Translations under genes and position numbers: made by a program
NCBI GenBank assembly: GCA_946699065.1
Contig: CAMPDV010000140.1
Location: 372,001 to 436,000, forward strand
Reading direction: 5' to 3'
From: Loxodes magnus
Taxonomy: Eukaryota > Ciliophora > Karyorelictea > Loxodida > Loxodidae
Length of the DNA stretch: 64,000 bases
In this document: positions 35,605 through 45,625 of the stretch, in pieces
Position numbering within the stretch: the first letter of the stretch is position 1
Layout: the number at the start of each line of letters is the position of its first letter
The notes under the pieces: generated by a model
What the model saw: the letters and a program-made list of their open reading frames with translations, nothing else
What the model was told of the DNA's origin: nothing
The model's database searches: none

Positions 35605-37411
35605 TCACCAAGGCTTACATCTTTCCACTCTCGCTATCTGAAATTCATGTTTTTTCCATTCTCTCTCTTTCGCATTCATCTCATATTAATAAAGAATATT
35701 GTATTAATTGAACTATGCTCCCCACATTCATATACTCTAGTTGCATTCACATGGAGCATACCAAAAAGAGTTGTCTTAATTATAAGGAAATTATTAGCCA
35801 TCCTCAGTAAATTTCTTACCATCATACTGATAAGTTCTTTATAAGCAATTTCAATTATCAAATATGAACATACGCTCTCTTTAAGCATTGTAAATCATTC
35901 CCAATGATTAAGCTGATCTCGGTAATACATTTGATTACCGTATCCACTCATTCTTTATTATATTATATTACCATATCTAGTCTATTAATTGTGATGAAGA
36001 TTAGTTATCTGCATTATTAATTTTATTACCTCTAGATGCAATTATTTTCCCCCCCATTGATATCATTTGATTATTCATCACACTCATTCCTTAATATGCT
36101 ATTTATAAGGGATGCTATGCTATTTCTTGCTAAAGACTTGTTTTTATATTATATAATTCACATTTATTTGAATAAACGTAATTTTATTAAGGAATATTGC
36201 TTTTAGGATCTATTCCTCCGATGATATAAATAATATCCTAGTCATAAGCCATCACTGTTCTCTTCTTAGGATATAACATATTGGACAATGTTGGCTTATT
36301 CTTCTCTATTCTTATTATCTTATTCATATGAAATTCTTAGGAATATCCTCCCGCTAATATAATTAAATTGTCAGATACTTAATATGAATAAGTATAATTT
36401 TCGTATATCTGTGTAAGATCAGAGATTTGAAACTCATCTATTACCTTTTTAGCATTAGTGGAAGAGTCTATATTCGTTTTTTTAGCTAAAGTCAGAATCA
36501 AACCTTATTCTTCAATATTCTGTTACGCCCTAGAAATTTACTTATGGCTGTTTTTTTTATTATTGCTAGATTTGAATTGCTTAGATAATCTAATTATTTT
36601 CTAGCAAAATACTTAAGAGTTAATTTTCATAATCTTGGTCTTATTGGATAATGTTCATTTGGGTTGCTAATGATGATAGTGGAATTTAATATTGAGAATC
36701 TAAAGAAAAACTTATCTGCTCAATCTCTTTTATTTATTTAACTTAATCTTAAGATGCAAGGTTTTCTATTTTGATTTTAAGGATTTAACTTAATTTGCTT
36801 TAGAGATTCTCATTCATATCCATCAACAATCTATTCGCTTTTTCAAATTAATTTTGGTTTTTTTGTATCAAAGTTTTACTGGCTTTTCTTATAATTTTTT
36901 ACAACTTATTACTCTAAGCAATGGTTTTCATATTGACTTACTCCTTTTATTATAGTAAAGTCTATTATGAAGTTTTTATTTAATTTTACTTTTAATCTAT
37001 CTTTTAGATTATTTCTTAGATGGCTTACTACAAATTGACTTTTTGCTCTTCATTTTTTTGTAAGAGAGTTTAGATAGAATGATTAGTATGCGCTTAATTT
37101 TTGCATGATTCACAAATATCAACTTTGTCATCTAAACAGTAGTATTTTTGTTCTTCTAAGTGTTAAGAGCATTTTAATACTAGCTAACTTTTTTTGAAAA
37201 TTTCTGGATGAAGATATTCGTTAGCTATCATTAGCTAATCTACCTGAGTGAATGTTTTGTAATCGTGAACTTAACAATAATAAAGGTTTATGCTTTTGTA
37301 TACTTTATTCAAGCACTTTTAGCATATCACACAACCACACTCAACTTATCTAGGTAGATGCTCAGTTTAATCAAATTCTTTGGCACATGTTCCACAGACT
37401 TTCTACGACAT
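35605..37411 (-). CDS. TRIM-like RING / B-box / coiled-coil / Kelch protein, 594 aa
   Basis: ATG at 37411. RING-type zinc site: C6, C9, C25, C27, C30, C33, C46, H49; the usual His is Cys27. B-box: C81, H84, C92, C100, C103, H108, H111. Then about 200 residues of Gln/Lys/Glu-rich coiled coil, and from about residue 330 a Kelch propeller (L-I-I-L-A-G-G-Y-S; I-I-Y-I-I-G-G-I-D; M-I-S-M-G-G-K). RING-B-box-coiled coil is the tripartite layout of TRIM ubiquitin ligases; the Kelch domain would bind substrate. A 22-nt GT..AG intron (36520-36541) sits between coiled coil and Kelch. With it removed the coding length is exactly 595 codons to a TGA at 35605-35607, with another TGA four bases on. Internal TGA codons read as Trp (D-N-W-N, S-I-W-M-W). 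Two standard-code ORFs over its 3' end are shadows. Confidence 0.88.
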
Positions 37412-37619
37412 TTTTTAAATGGATATATTTATAATTTAGCAGAAGCTAATACAAAATATAATGATTAATTACATTGTTACTTCTCATATACTTTTTATAA
37501 TTTCCTTTACATAACCTTATCTACATGTAGTTGCTTAATTAAATGTTTTAAATAATGTGACTCACTCTTGGCGCTTTAATGTAATTGCAATCTTTTTTGT
37601 ATTATTTATTTTAATAATT

Positions 37620-38683
37620 TCATAGATCTTGAAACTTATTCAAGCAAGTTTATTATATATTTTTCAGATAAACTATAAACTTTAATTCATTTAATAGATA
37701 TGCCTGAAATATTATAACTATCCAAAGTATTTATTGATAAATTAGTTCAAGTGATATTCTTGATCTATCAATCAAGTTATTTTTATGATAGTAAAGTTAA
37801 CTGATATATATCTTTCTCTATGTATTTACTCTGATGAAAGAACCTTCTTCTTAAATATTTTTATTTGCTATGCTTAATAAATTAGCTTTTCTTTCGATAG
37901 TTGGGTCTATTTCATTATCTATGAGTAATCCTTTTATAGCTCTTTCTTCTAACTACATTATTTATATCCTTCTCTAGTATTGCTTTCCCGTTTAAACTAT
38001 TAGCTTTCTTCTTACTTTATTACTCTTCTTTCAAATAAATATACTATATTCCAATCTTTAAAACTTTTATATGCTTTTGGCTTGAGGTTATTTGATTCTA
38101 ATGTACTCATTCTCAACATATGTCCTTTAAGCTAATGCTGATACATAGTATTCTAAATATAGACCAGAAAAACGAGTTTAAGTCCTATGATTATTCAGGC
38201 TTAGTCTATTTATATATATTTACTTCTGCTATAATAGACTAAAATATATAGAATGATACCATTCTTTATCTTACTTTTGCTAGACTTGGATTATGTCAAG
38301 TAACCTATTATTACTTTCTAAGTTTATGATTATAAAAGCTTTATAAATTCTTCCATTTTATAACTTAATTTTAAAGCTAAAATAATAAAAATTATCAATT
38401 TAAATAAGCAACCAAATATTATAACCATTTTATAAGAGATTTGCTCTTTTCTCTTCATTCAAATCCTTTTAACTAACATTGAAAAATCTTAGTTGCTACA
38501 CCTTTGAATTGTATTTGTATAATTGATAGGAGATGAATTTACCAAGTATTTTGGAACTAAGAATATTACATTAGAAGATAGATTTAAACTTAATTTATAA
38601 TCAGCTTAACTTTTTTTCTTTTAAGGATTTAATTTTTTGCTTTTGCTTTTTCTTTTTCCATTCTTTTGTTTGACTGTTTTCAT
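37620..38683 (-). CDS. Protein of unknown function, about 345 aa
   Basis: ATG at 38683 opens a very basic start (M-K-T-V-K-Q-K-N-G-K-R-K-S-K-S-K-K), then S-S-N-V-I-F-L-V-P-K-Y-L-V and a hydrophobic stretch (V-I-I-F-G-C-L-F-K-L-I-I-F-I-I-L-A) that may be a membrane helix. After a frame change near 38200 (probable short intron) the frame continues R-F-S-G-L-Y-L-E-Y-Y-V-S-A-L-A-Q and, convincingly, L-E-E-R-A-I-K-G-L-L-I-D-N-E-I-D-P-T. The first likely stop is TGA at 37620-37622. It is 209 nt upstream of the TRIM-like gene on the same strand. No family recognised. Confidence 0.55.
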
Positions 38684-39139
38684 TAAACTTATACTTATGT
38701 CTTAATTATTTCGAAACTATTCTTTAGATATCCTTAATATTTATACTCTTTATTCATTTTTATCTTTATAGCTTTAGATTTCATTTTATTAATTTTTCTT
38801 CCATACAGGATTTACTTTAAAGCTAACTTAAAATATAACCAAATATTATCTTGTATAGACTAAAAGCAACTTAACTGTCACAAAAACCTTGATAGAATCT
38901 AAGCATTGTTTTTCATAATGTCAAGAGAAAAATAGAGATAATTATTAATAGTTATTGGTATTGAATCAGTTCCTTTATGACCCAAAAGAAAGAAATAAGT
39001 TGATTTAAGTAAATTATATTATAGATTTTAATTATATTACTTGCATATATAGCTTTCCTTACTTTACTATTATAGATATTTTATTAGTAAGGAGCTGAAA
39101 TGGGCTATTTTCTTAATCATTCTTTATTTTTTTTTTATA
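38684..39139. other. AT-rich intergenic DNA
   Basis: Nothing recognised apart from A/T-rich sequence. Confidence 0.4.
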
Positions 39140-39475
39140 ATAAATAAATATTTGAGATTATAGAGCTCGTAGCACCTCAATGGTGCGCAGCTCTTTAATA
39201 AAGATTCTTAAAGTTATAAAATCCCTTGCTGAAGTCTTCCACAGTGGTAACATTCTCTAGTGAGTTTTGACTTCTATAGGGCCGCGATTGGAATGCTACT
39301 CTAAGAGACCTTAGTATCTGGCATCTTTCATCATAATACTACTTGATGCCTCTTCGATCGGGTCTTCTCTTCTCTTGACTCCTACCAAGATTTTTGTTTG
39401 GCTCTTCAACTATGGGATACTTCCTGGTACCAGAATTTAAGTCAGTTTCAGTTGGAGGATTGTTCCTCCCTATTT
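39140..39475 (-). mobile_element. SINE-like repeat, family B (longer copy)
   Basis: Reverse orientation. The reverse complement runs from a GC-richer 5' part (about 39475) through blocks shared with 11938-12145 to the common stem-loop at 39162-39194 and a TTTA tail. The stem-loop is the cleanest in the window: inner arms gcacc/ggtgc are perfectly complementary and outer agagc/gagctct also pair. Confidence 0.65.
39162..39194 (-). repeat. Common 3' stem-loop (family B)
   Basis: Perfect 5-bp inner stem around attga and paired outer stem. Confidence 0.65.
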
Positions 39476-40380
39476 ATTTATATTTAATATTTTCCTTTTT
39501 TTTTATATTAAAAGATTAATACTTAACTACTTAAATGACTAGACTAATCATTCCCCAATTTTTCTTCAAAAAATAGTCTTTTAATTATCGTTACATTACT
39601 TATTCAAATTAATTAGATCTCATCTCCAAGTATGCGACTTAAATAAAAGTTGTCTTATAACTGATAAACTTTTTTCCCTTTTCTAGAAATAAATTAAATG
39701 TTCTAAAGATAAATTATAATTTCTCCTTTCTTTCCTAATTAATTTATCTCATTTTATACTAAATTAAATAAGAAACTCGTGACAGCAACATCCATGTTTT
39801 ATATAACAAATTTGATTAAAATACTATTTATTAAGATTTAAATAATCATTATCTACTAATACTTTTTATCTAAATTCTAAATTTTATATTATTTTGTTGT
39901 TTGTCCGAATCTAAAATAATAATCTAAATAAACTCGTATACTATTTTTGATTTATTATTTTTATATTTATTTATTAATTAAAAAATGCTATGAAATATAT
40001 TAAAAATTGTATAAATCTAAAGTTGCTAAATTAATTAAATTTGGATATGAATATATCTTTTTTTTGTTTTATTGATATTCATATTTAAAATTTTTTCTTT
40101 CATTAATTTATGCTTTTTTATAGTTTATTTAATTATCATTTTTATTCCTAAAAAATTTGCTTTAATATAAATATTTCTGTTTATATAAAATAGCTTATTT
40201 AAAGATTTATTTGGCAAATATGTGTTCTCAAAATTAGTATTATGACTTACTTGTTTTTTATATTATTTAAATATCATTTAAATATTTCATCAATTTTAAC
40301 TTAGTTTACTTAGTAAATTAAATTTATTTATTTACATGATTTCACCTTTATTGATTATTCACAAATCAAAAGTTTAATAC
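39476..40380. other. AT-rich DNA
   Basis: No gene or repeat recognised. Confidence 0.4.
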
Positions 40381-40384
40381 TAAT

Positions 40385-40990
40385 AAAAGAGACTAGATGT
40401 TTACTTGGATCTTGTTTGCCATACGTTCTAAGGATTGTTAATATATTTTTTCTGAGAGTTTCTGATAGATCGATTTTCATTCCTTTCTTGTTAAATTCGT
40501 TAATTGCATGCTATATGTTAGAAGCTTCTTAGTATAACTGGAGTATTTTTTTCCTGTATAGTTTACCTTCTTGATTGCAATAAATCCTGAAAATATTTTC
40601 CCATTATCTTTCTACTATTTTCTTTTATTTTCATTAGAATTGAAAGCAGCTTCTAACTTTGTGCCCTGGTCGCTTGCAGTATCAACATCTCATTATTTTC
40701 CAATAGGGAATATATTTTGTTGTAGGCTGTTGCTCTACATCCATCGGATCATTCTTCTACATTTTTTGCAATAAAATGCTTTCAGCTAACTCTGCGAATC
40801 GATTAAATTTGTTTATAATTATACTATCCTGATAATTCCTAGCTATTTATTTTCAATTTTTCTTTCAAGTTCTTGAACAGTTCTTAAGAGTTTAAAATTT
40901 CCTAGTTTCATGATTTGGAGTTCTTAAATTATTTTTTATTAATAGTAACTTGACTAAGATGGTTCCTTTTGAGAAGATATTTTTTACAAG
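40385..40990 (-). mobile_element. LINE ORF1 relic with intact CCHC zinc knuckle
   Basis: The minus strand encodes a coiled-coil start (L-R-T-V-Q-E-L-E-R-K-I-E-N-K) then, one frame over, F-A-E-L-A-E-S-I-L-L-Q-K-M-Q-K-N-D-P-M-D-V-E and the complete knuckle C-W-Y-C-K-R-P-G-H-K-V-R-S-C (about 40648-40689; TGA codes its Trp). The knuckle is the classic C-x2-C-x4-H-x4-C nucleic-acid-binding motif. A helical tail (E-A-S-N-I-Q-H-A-I-N-E-F-N-K-K-G) follows. The single frame change between coiled coil and knuckle marks it as inactive unless it is a short intron. The standard-code ORF at 40571-40774 on the plus strand is its shadow. Confidence 0.7.
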
Positions 40991-41594
40991 TAATTTTCCA
41001 TTTTTACTTATAAATAACAATTTTAATATATTTATAAATAGTTATCACTTAAGTAAATAATTTTTGGTTATTTTAGTTTATAATTGACTAGATAGTATAT
41101 TTAATTTAATAATTGATTTTTTGGGATGCTTTTATTTATTTTACAATTATAGTATCAAAAAAAGTTTAAATTGAATCTTTTATTTTCATTCATAAATTTA
41201 TATTATAAGCTAAAAAAGATTTGTTATTTCGAATTCGGCTTCTATATCTTATAATCTTGAAATGTCTTCTTTTGAATAAAGAACTGCTTAGAACTTCGCT
41301 TATCTGCCTTCCTTATTTGTAATTTGGAATGTATAGTTGAGTCTATTTCATCTGAAAATTATTTTTAAAACTGCTAAATTTACTATAAACTCTGTCCTAT
41401 ATATTAAGTCTGGCTAAGTTGATTGTATTAAAAATATATCTCTAATTATGCTTTTCTTATTCTTTTCGTATATTTACCTTCTTCATCAACATTTGTTGTT
41501 GTAGTGTGGCTTTTTATATAGCAACATGTTTTTTTTCTTATATCTTATTAAAAATCGTTTTGTTCTATGCACATTCTTATTATATATATTATAA
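40991..41594 (-). other. Weak minus-strand coding traces, unresolved
   Basis: Around 41220-41460 the minus strand gives N-Y-T-F-Q-I-T-N-K-E-G-R and Y-S-K-E-D-I-S-R-L-Q-D-I-E, protein-like but without a motif. It could be the 5' part of the neighbouring ORF1. The rest is AT-rich. Confidence 0.25.
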
Positions 41595-42015
41595 AATAGA
41601 TGTCGGCCGCGTCAGATAAATTAGTAGGTAATCTGGTGCAGTGTATACTGCATTGCGAGTAATCTCGCACTAGATACCACCACGGGGAAGGGTGGGTAAG
41701 CTCTGTTGAGACATATCTAACTTACCCCGAGGGTTCTCTGTAGCAGTATGAAAGTTTGACTGACGGGTCTTCTAATTACCGACTTAATAACTAATTCTTA
41801 TTTGGACCTTATTCAAGAAGACTGAAGCATTTGACTCAATATTTAAGAATAATTTTTAATAAGAAGATTCCCCATTTGGAGAAGTTGACATGACTTATCG
41901 GACTTCTAGAATTTTAACAAGAAACATGAGACATTTTCTTAATATTAATATTGAAAGAGCTGCGCGCCAATGAGATACTACGCGCTCTATAATCATTTTT
42001 ATTTATTTTATTTAT
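41595..42015 (+). mobile_element. SINE-like repeat, family A, copy 3
   Basis: Closest to copy 1 (19346-19760): long stretches are nearly identical, for example from 'gcgtcagataaattagtagg' through 'ggggaagggtgg' and the 'cttaccccgagggttctct' block. gggtaag and cttaccc are complementary and could form a stem. Ends with the common stem-loop (41956-41988) and TTTA tail. Confidence 0.72.
41956..41988 (+). repeat. Common 3' stem-loop (family A copy 3)
   Basis: agagctgcgcgcc..tactacgcgctct; outer stem intact, ggtgc arm changed to gatac. Confidence 0.6.
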
Positions 42016-42425
42016 TTATCAATAGGTCCTTCGAATAATTCTTTTTATAATATCTGCTATTCCTACAGTTCTTTTATTTAATATTAGAATGTCAAAAGCT
42101 AAAATTAAAATATTTGTGGGATTTTGCTAAATTTTTAATCAATCTCTTCTAGTTTTAGTCTCATTTGAGATTAGATCTTTTTAATTTTATCCTCTGCTGT
42201 CGAAAATTAAAGGTTTAACTGTTTGCTTAATTTGTCTAGTATTTATTTGTATATTTAAATCTCTAATCTATGTTGTTTCAATCCTTATTGTAGATTTTAT
42301 ATTCTTTAATGCCCTGATTGGGTAAATTACCTCTAGACTAACGATATTCTTATTCCATTAATTTCTACTATAAGAGCTTTTGAACCGGAAACTCCTTTCC
42401 GATTGCACGACCCGATGTTCTCTTT
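42016..42425. other. Unresolved AT-rich DNA
   Basis: No reliable gene seen between the family A repeat and the ORF1 relic. Confidence 0.3.
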
Positions 42426-42429
42426 TTAA

Positions 42430-43540
42430 GGAATAACGGGGAAATCCTGTTTTGCTCCTGACACAGCTGGTAGGGAGTTCCATCGCTATGAGCAGCCAGG
42501 CTTCAAGGCCCTACCAAGAGAAGATAATCTCAAAGACAGCATTCCCTTCAGAAAATGACTCTGACCAGGGACTTTCTCAGCGACAGGAAAGGAACTTGTT
42601 CCTAGCCATAAAACCAGAAAATATGGTCAAGAAGGCCAATATCAGATCCCGCCATCTATTTAATTATTAACGATATTATTACTATACAAAATGGTGCCTA
42701 AGGAATAAGTGATCTCTCCAACAAAACCTAGTAGCTCTTAACAGGATGTGACAGCGATCTTTACCTCCTTTAAATGCAGAATTAAGAATTAACAAAGGCT
42801 ACCAGGAAATTTTATTAATGAACTACGATTTAATTAACTTTATGGCGATTTTAAAATCGGAAAATTCTATACTACGATAGGAATTAGCTATAAACCAGTC
42901 CCTGTAACAAATTTAAAAAAAGATTTCATAAATAGAATTTATCGTAAAAAAAATTTAAAATTCCAGAAACGATAGGAAAAACATCCCTAGAAACTCAACA
43001 ACCCATTGGATATCAAATAATAACCTCAATATTAAATTAACCAATCGGAAAATAAGGATATGCTGATATTGCAAGCCTAAAGGTATAAAGTTAGGAGTTG
43101 TTAACAATTTTAATAAAAATAGAAGAGAATAATAGGAAAATAATGATAAGACAAGCTTAAAATATATTGTACAAGTAAAGGCTTACTTTATAGAAAAAAA
43201 TCCTCCAACTAAGCAAAGAAGCTCCTATATCTAATAATGATTAATAAATTCAATATAAAGCGTTTAGGATTTTACCTATCTAAAAAACCAAGAATAATCT
43301 TAAAAATATCAAGATTTATGACAGTGAAGGTCCGAACAAGTTCGAGGCGAGAATTTTTCTCAAGCACTAGATTCTTTGATTCATGGCAATCCAAAAAAGT
43401 TGTGACACCACATTAATCTACTATGTTATGCTATAAAAATTTTTGTTCAGCAAGAATGTTTTATTATTCTTACTTCCTAATATATTCGTTAAGAAAGATT
43501 TACAATCCTTAGGAGCCATTTTATATAATTTATAAATTGA
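42430..43540 (+). mobile_element. LINE ORF1 relic with degenerate zinc knuckle
   Basis: The frame carrying A-M-S-S-Q-A-S-R-P-Y-Q-E-K (about 42490) is GC-richer than its surroundings and has Pro/Ser-rich N-terminal sequence, then a coiled coil (A-I-L-K-S-E-N-S-I-L-R-Q-E-L-A-I-N-Q-S-L). At about 43063 comes C-W-Y-C-K-P-K-G-I-K-L-G-V-V, recognisably the knuckle of the 40385-40990 copy (C-W-Y-C-K-R-P-G-H-K-V-R-S-C) with His to Ile and last Cys to Val. A tail with S-C-D-T-T-L-I-Y-Y-V follows to about 43530. Loss of two zinc ligands indicates a non-functional copy, though most of the frame is open. A 72-aa standard-code ORF at 42452-42670 is its real beginning, cut by TAA. Confidence 0.6.
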
Positions 43541-43762
43541 ATATTGACCTTACTATAAAAGCTACTATTATTTAATTTTAGCTAATATTTAAACAGGTGA
43601 ATTTTATCTAATTTTTACTAATATAGCTATAATAGTTAAAATAATAGTTTAAACTAATATTTTTAGTATTTTTGTCTTACTGAGATTACTATATATTTTT
43701 GATATGCTTAGTAATTTCATTCAAAGTGATATGATTTTAGAAAAATAATAACAATTACTAAA

Positions 43763-44980
43763 ATGTCCTAGAATATTAGATGTCTGTCTTGTTAAGGATG
43801 TTTCGATGGATAGGAAAAGATACCAACGATTCTACCATGTAATCACAATATTTGTACAATATGTGTCTTCGGTTAGTTCTAAAATAGCAGAGTAATCAAA
43901 TGCTCCTAATAAAGTTGTTAATAAGTGCATAAGATAAATCCTATTCACTTATAGAAGGATGCTCAGCTATTGAAATATTTGGAGTAAAAGTGACTACTGG
44001 ATATCATAGCTTCACTGGAAAATTTATAGATTTTGATCCAATCGAGTTAAGCATAACTAGCAAAGTAACAAGCTAGCTTAATCTTTTAGATAATCCAACA
44101 TATTAACATCTTCATATTTAAGGAAAGCTAAGTTATTTAGAGTGAACTTAAATAGAATGGTAAGGTAATCAAGTAATTGTTAAGCAAACTTAGGCTCTAT
44201 CTGAATTCGATGAATAAGTAAGAAAACTAACAATAATTCTAGTAATTTACCTTCAAAGATTTGTAAATGGAATAGAGGATATAATAGTTATTAACTGAGT
44301 CTTAAAGAATCATGTCGATAAACTCTCAAGTATCGACCGAAGTGTTTGAGGAGTTAGCGAATGTTAAGGATACGATAAATATGCTTAACCAAACCAATTC
44401 CAACTGTTTAAATTAAATCAATTAGCTAAACTAAAAAATCTAAGCTTAGCAATTGGAGAAAGTCAGCTTAGAAAAATAGATTTAGACTTTAGCAAATGAG
44501 AATTAAAGCCTTACGACATAGTTGAGTGACAGGTAAAACATATAGAGTTAATAGTATTCAAATTTGACTTAAGTTTAATAATAGTCCCAGTAGAAACCAA
44601 GCTTTTAATAGTAAAACTAAGAGATATAAAGCTAGAATACTAAAATTACTTAAGAAAAATAATCTTAGTCCTACTAATAAAGCTAGAACTAAAATATCTC
44701 CATAACTATAGTGTCCCCCAATAATAAAACAATCTAACTTTCCTTATAATAAGAAATGGCTATCAGATAAATAAAGCAATAAATCAAGTAATCAACTAAA
44801 TTATACCCACATTTTTTGGATTTGCTAAAGAACAATTCTAAATTAGAAGATAATTAAACTATAGCTTAATATAAGCTAGCGAATGGCGAAAAACTTAAAA
44901 TGCAATTGAGTAAAATAAAGTTAAAATATTTGCTATAGGTGGTAAGTATTTCTAATATTAATAAAGAATAAGGTAAGTGA
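43763..44980 (+). CDS. RING / coiled-coil / ubiquitin-like protein, 405 aa
   Basis: ATG 43763, TGA 44978-44980, one uninterrupted frame of 406 codons. The RING finger has C7, C10, C26, H28, C31, C34, C47, C52 (P-C-N-H-N-I-C-T-I-C core), typical of E3 ubiquitin ligases. Residues about 60-290 are Gln-rich coiled coil (V-F-E-E-L-A-N-V-K-D-T-I-N-M-L-N-Q). From about residue 310, I-S-I-T-I-V-S-P-N-N-K-T-I-Q-L and Y-P-H-F-L-D-L-L-K-N-N-S-K-L-E-D-N fit a ubiquitin-like fold (strand-loop-strand, helix, 'L..nG..L.d...l..y'). The domain does not end in Gly-Gly, so it is a built-in binding module rather than a conjugated modifier. One internal TGA (43991) reads as Trp; TAA/TAG are used for most of the many Gln. 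RING plus UBL in one protein recalls parkin, but the order is reversed and no RBR is present. Confidence 0.85.
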
Positions 44981-45063
44981 AAAATTATTAAACCAATAAA
45001 GGAAGTAAAGCTAATTAAGAATAATTTAATAGAAAGTACGACTAATTTAGAATTTCAATTTTA

Positions 45064-45625
45064 ATGTAGGTAAGTCGACATTTAAAGTGAAAATGAAGAA
45101 TGTAATTTGATATTCAATGTTAAAATTAAGTCTGTAAGTTAACATTTAATGAGAAATCGAAGACAGTAAGTTGATATATAATGTGAAATCGAAGATAGTA
45201 AGTTGATATTTAATTTGAAAATGAAGATCGTAAGGTGATATAATATGAAAATTAACTAGGTAAGTAAATTTTTAAGATGAAATGAAGCATGTAAGTTAAT
45301 GTGAAAATAAAGTGAGTAAGTTTAAATTTAATGAGAAATGAAGAGAGTAAGTTGGCATTTAATGTGAAAATGAAGCAAGTAAGTTGATATTTACTTCAAA
45401 ATGAAGAATGTAAGTTGATATTTAAGGCAAAATGAAGAATGTAAGTTCACTTTTGATGTAAAAATGAAGAATGTAAGTAAAAATTTAAAGTGAAAATGAA
45501 GACGGTAAGTTATAGTTAATATTCTTAACACTTAGAAGGTAAATTGGCATTTAATAGAAAAATGAAGAAAGTGAGCTAATATTTAACATTAAAATAAAGT
45601 GAGTAAGTAGATATTTATCTTCGAT
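45064..45625. repeat. Minisatellite, 32-36-nt units
   Basis: Roughly fifteen imperfect tandem copies of a unit like 'gtaagttgatatttaatgtgaaaatgaaga'. Units vary in length and internal sequence but keep 'gtaagt' and 'aaatgaaga'. It starts about 85 nt after the stop of the RING gene. No protein repeat is apparent because unit length is not a constant multiple of three. Each unit contains a GT-AAGT that looks like a splice donor, but without matching acceptors. Confidence 0.75.

Noticed and set aside
35610-35625. Programmed frameshifting as general explanation for frame changes
   Set aside because: Where a domain fixes both sides, a 20-23-nt GT..AG intron restores the frame exactly, so short introns are the simpler explanation for host genes.
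35647-35888. Overlapping standard-code ORFs on both strands
   Set aside because: Both are shadows of the 3' part of the TRIM-Kelch gene, whose frame has clear Kelch motifs.
41956-41988. Shared hairpin considered as a tRNA or tRNA-like structure
   Set aside because: Too short, no T-loop GTTC or anticodon arm, and it always sits at a repeat 3' end.
43991-43993. TGA near residue 77 of the RING protein as a stop
   Set aside because: The frame continues for over 300 codons into a coiled coil and a ubiquitin-like domain and closes exactly at a later TGA.
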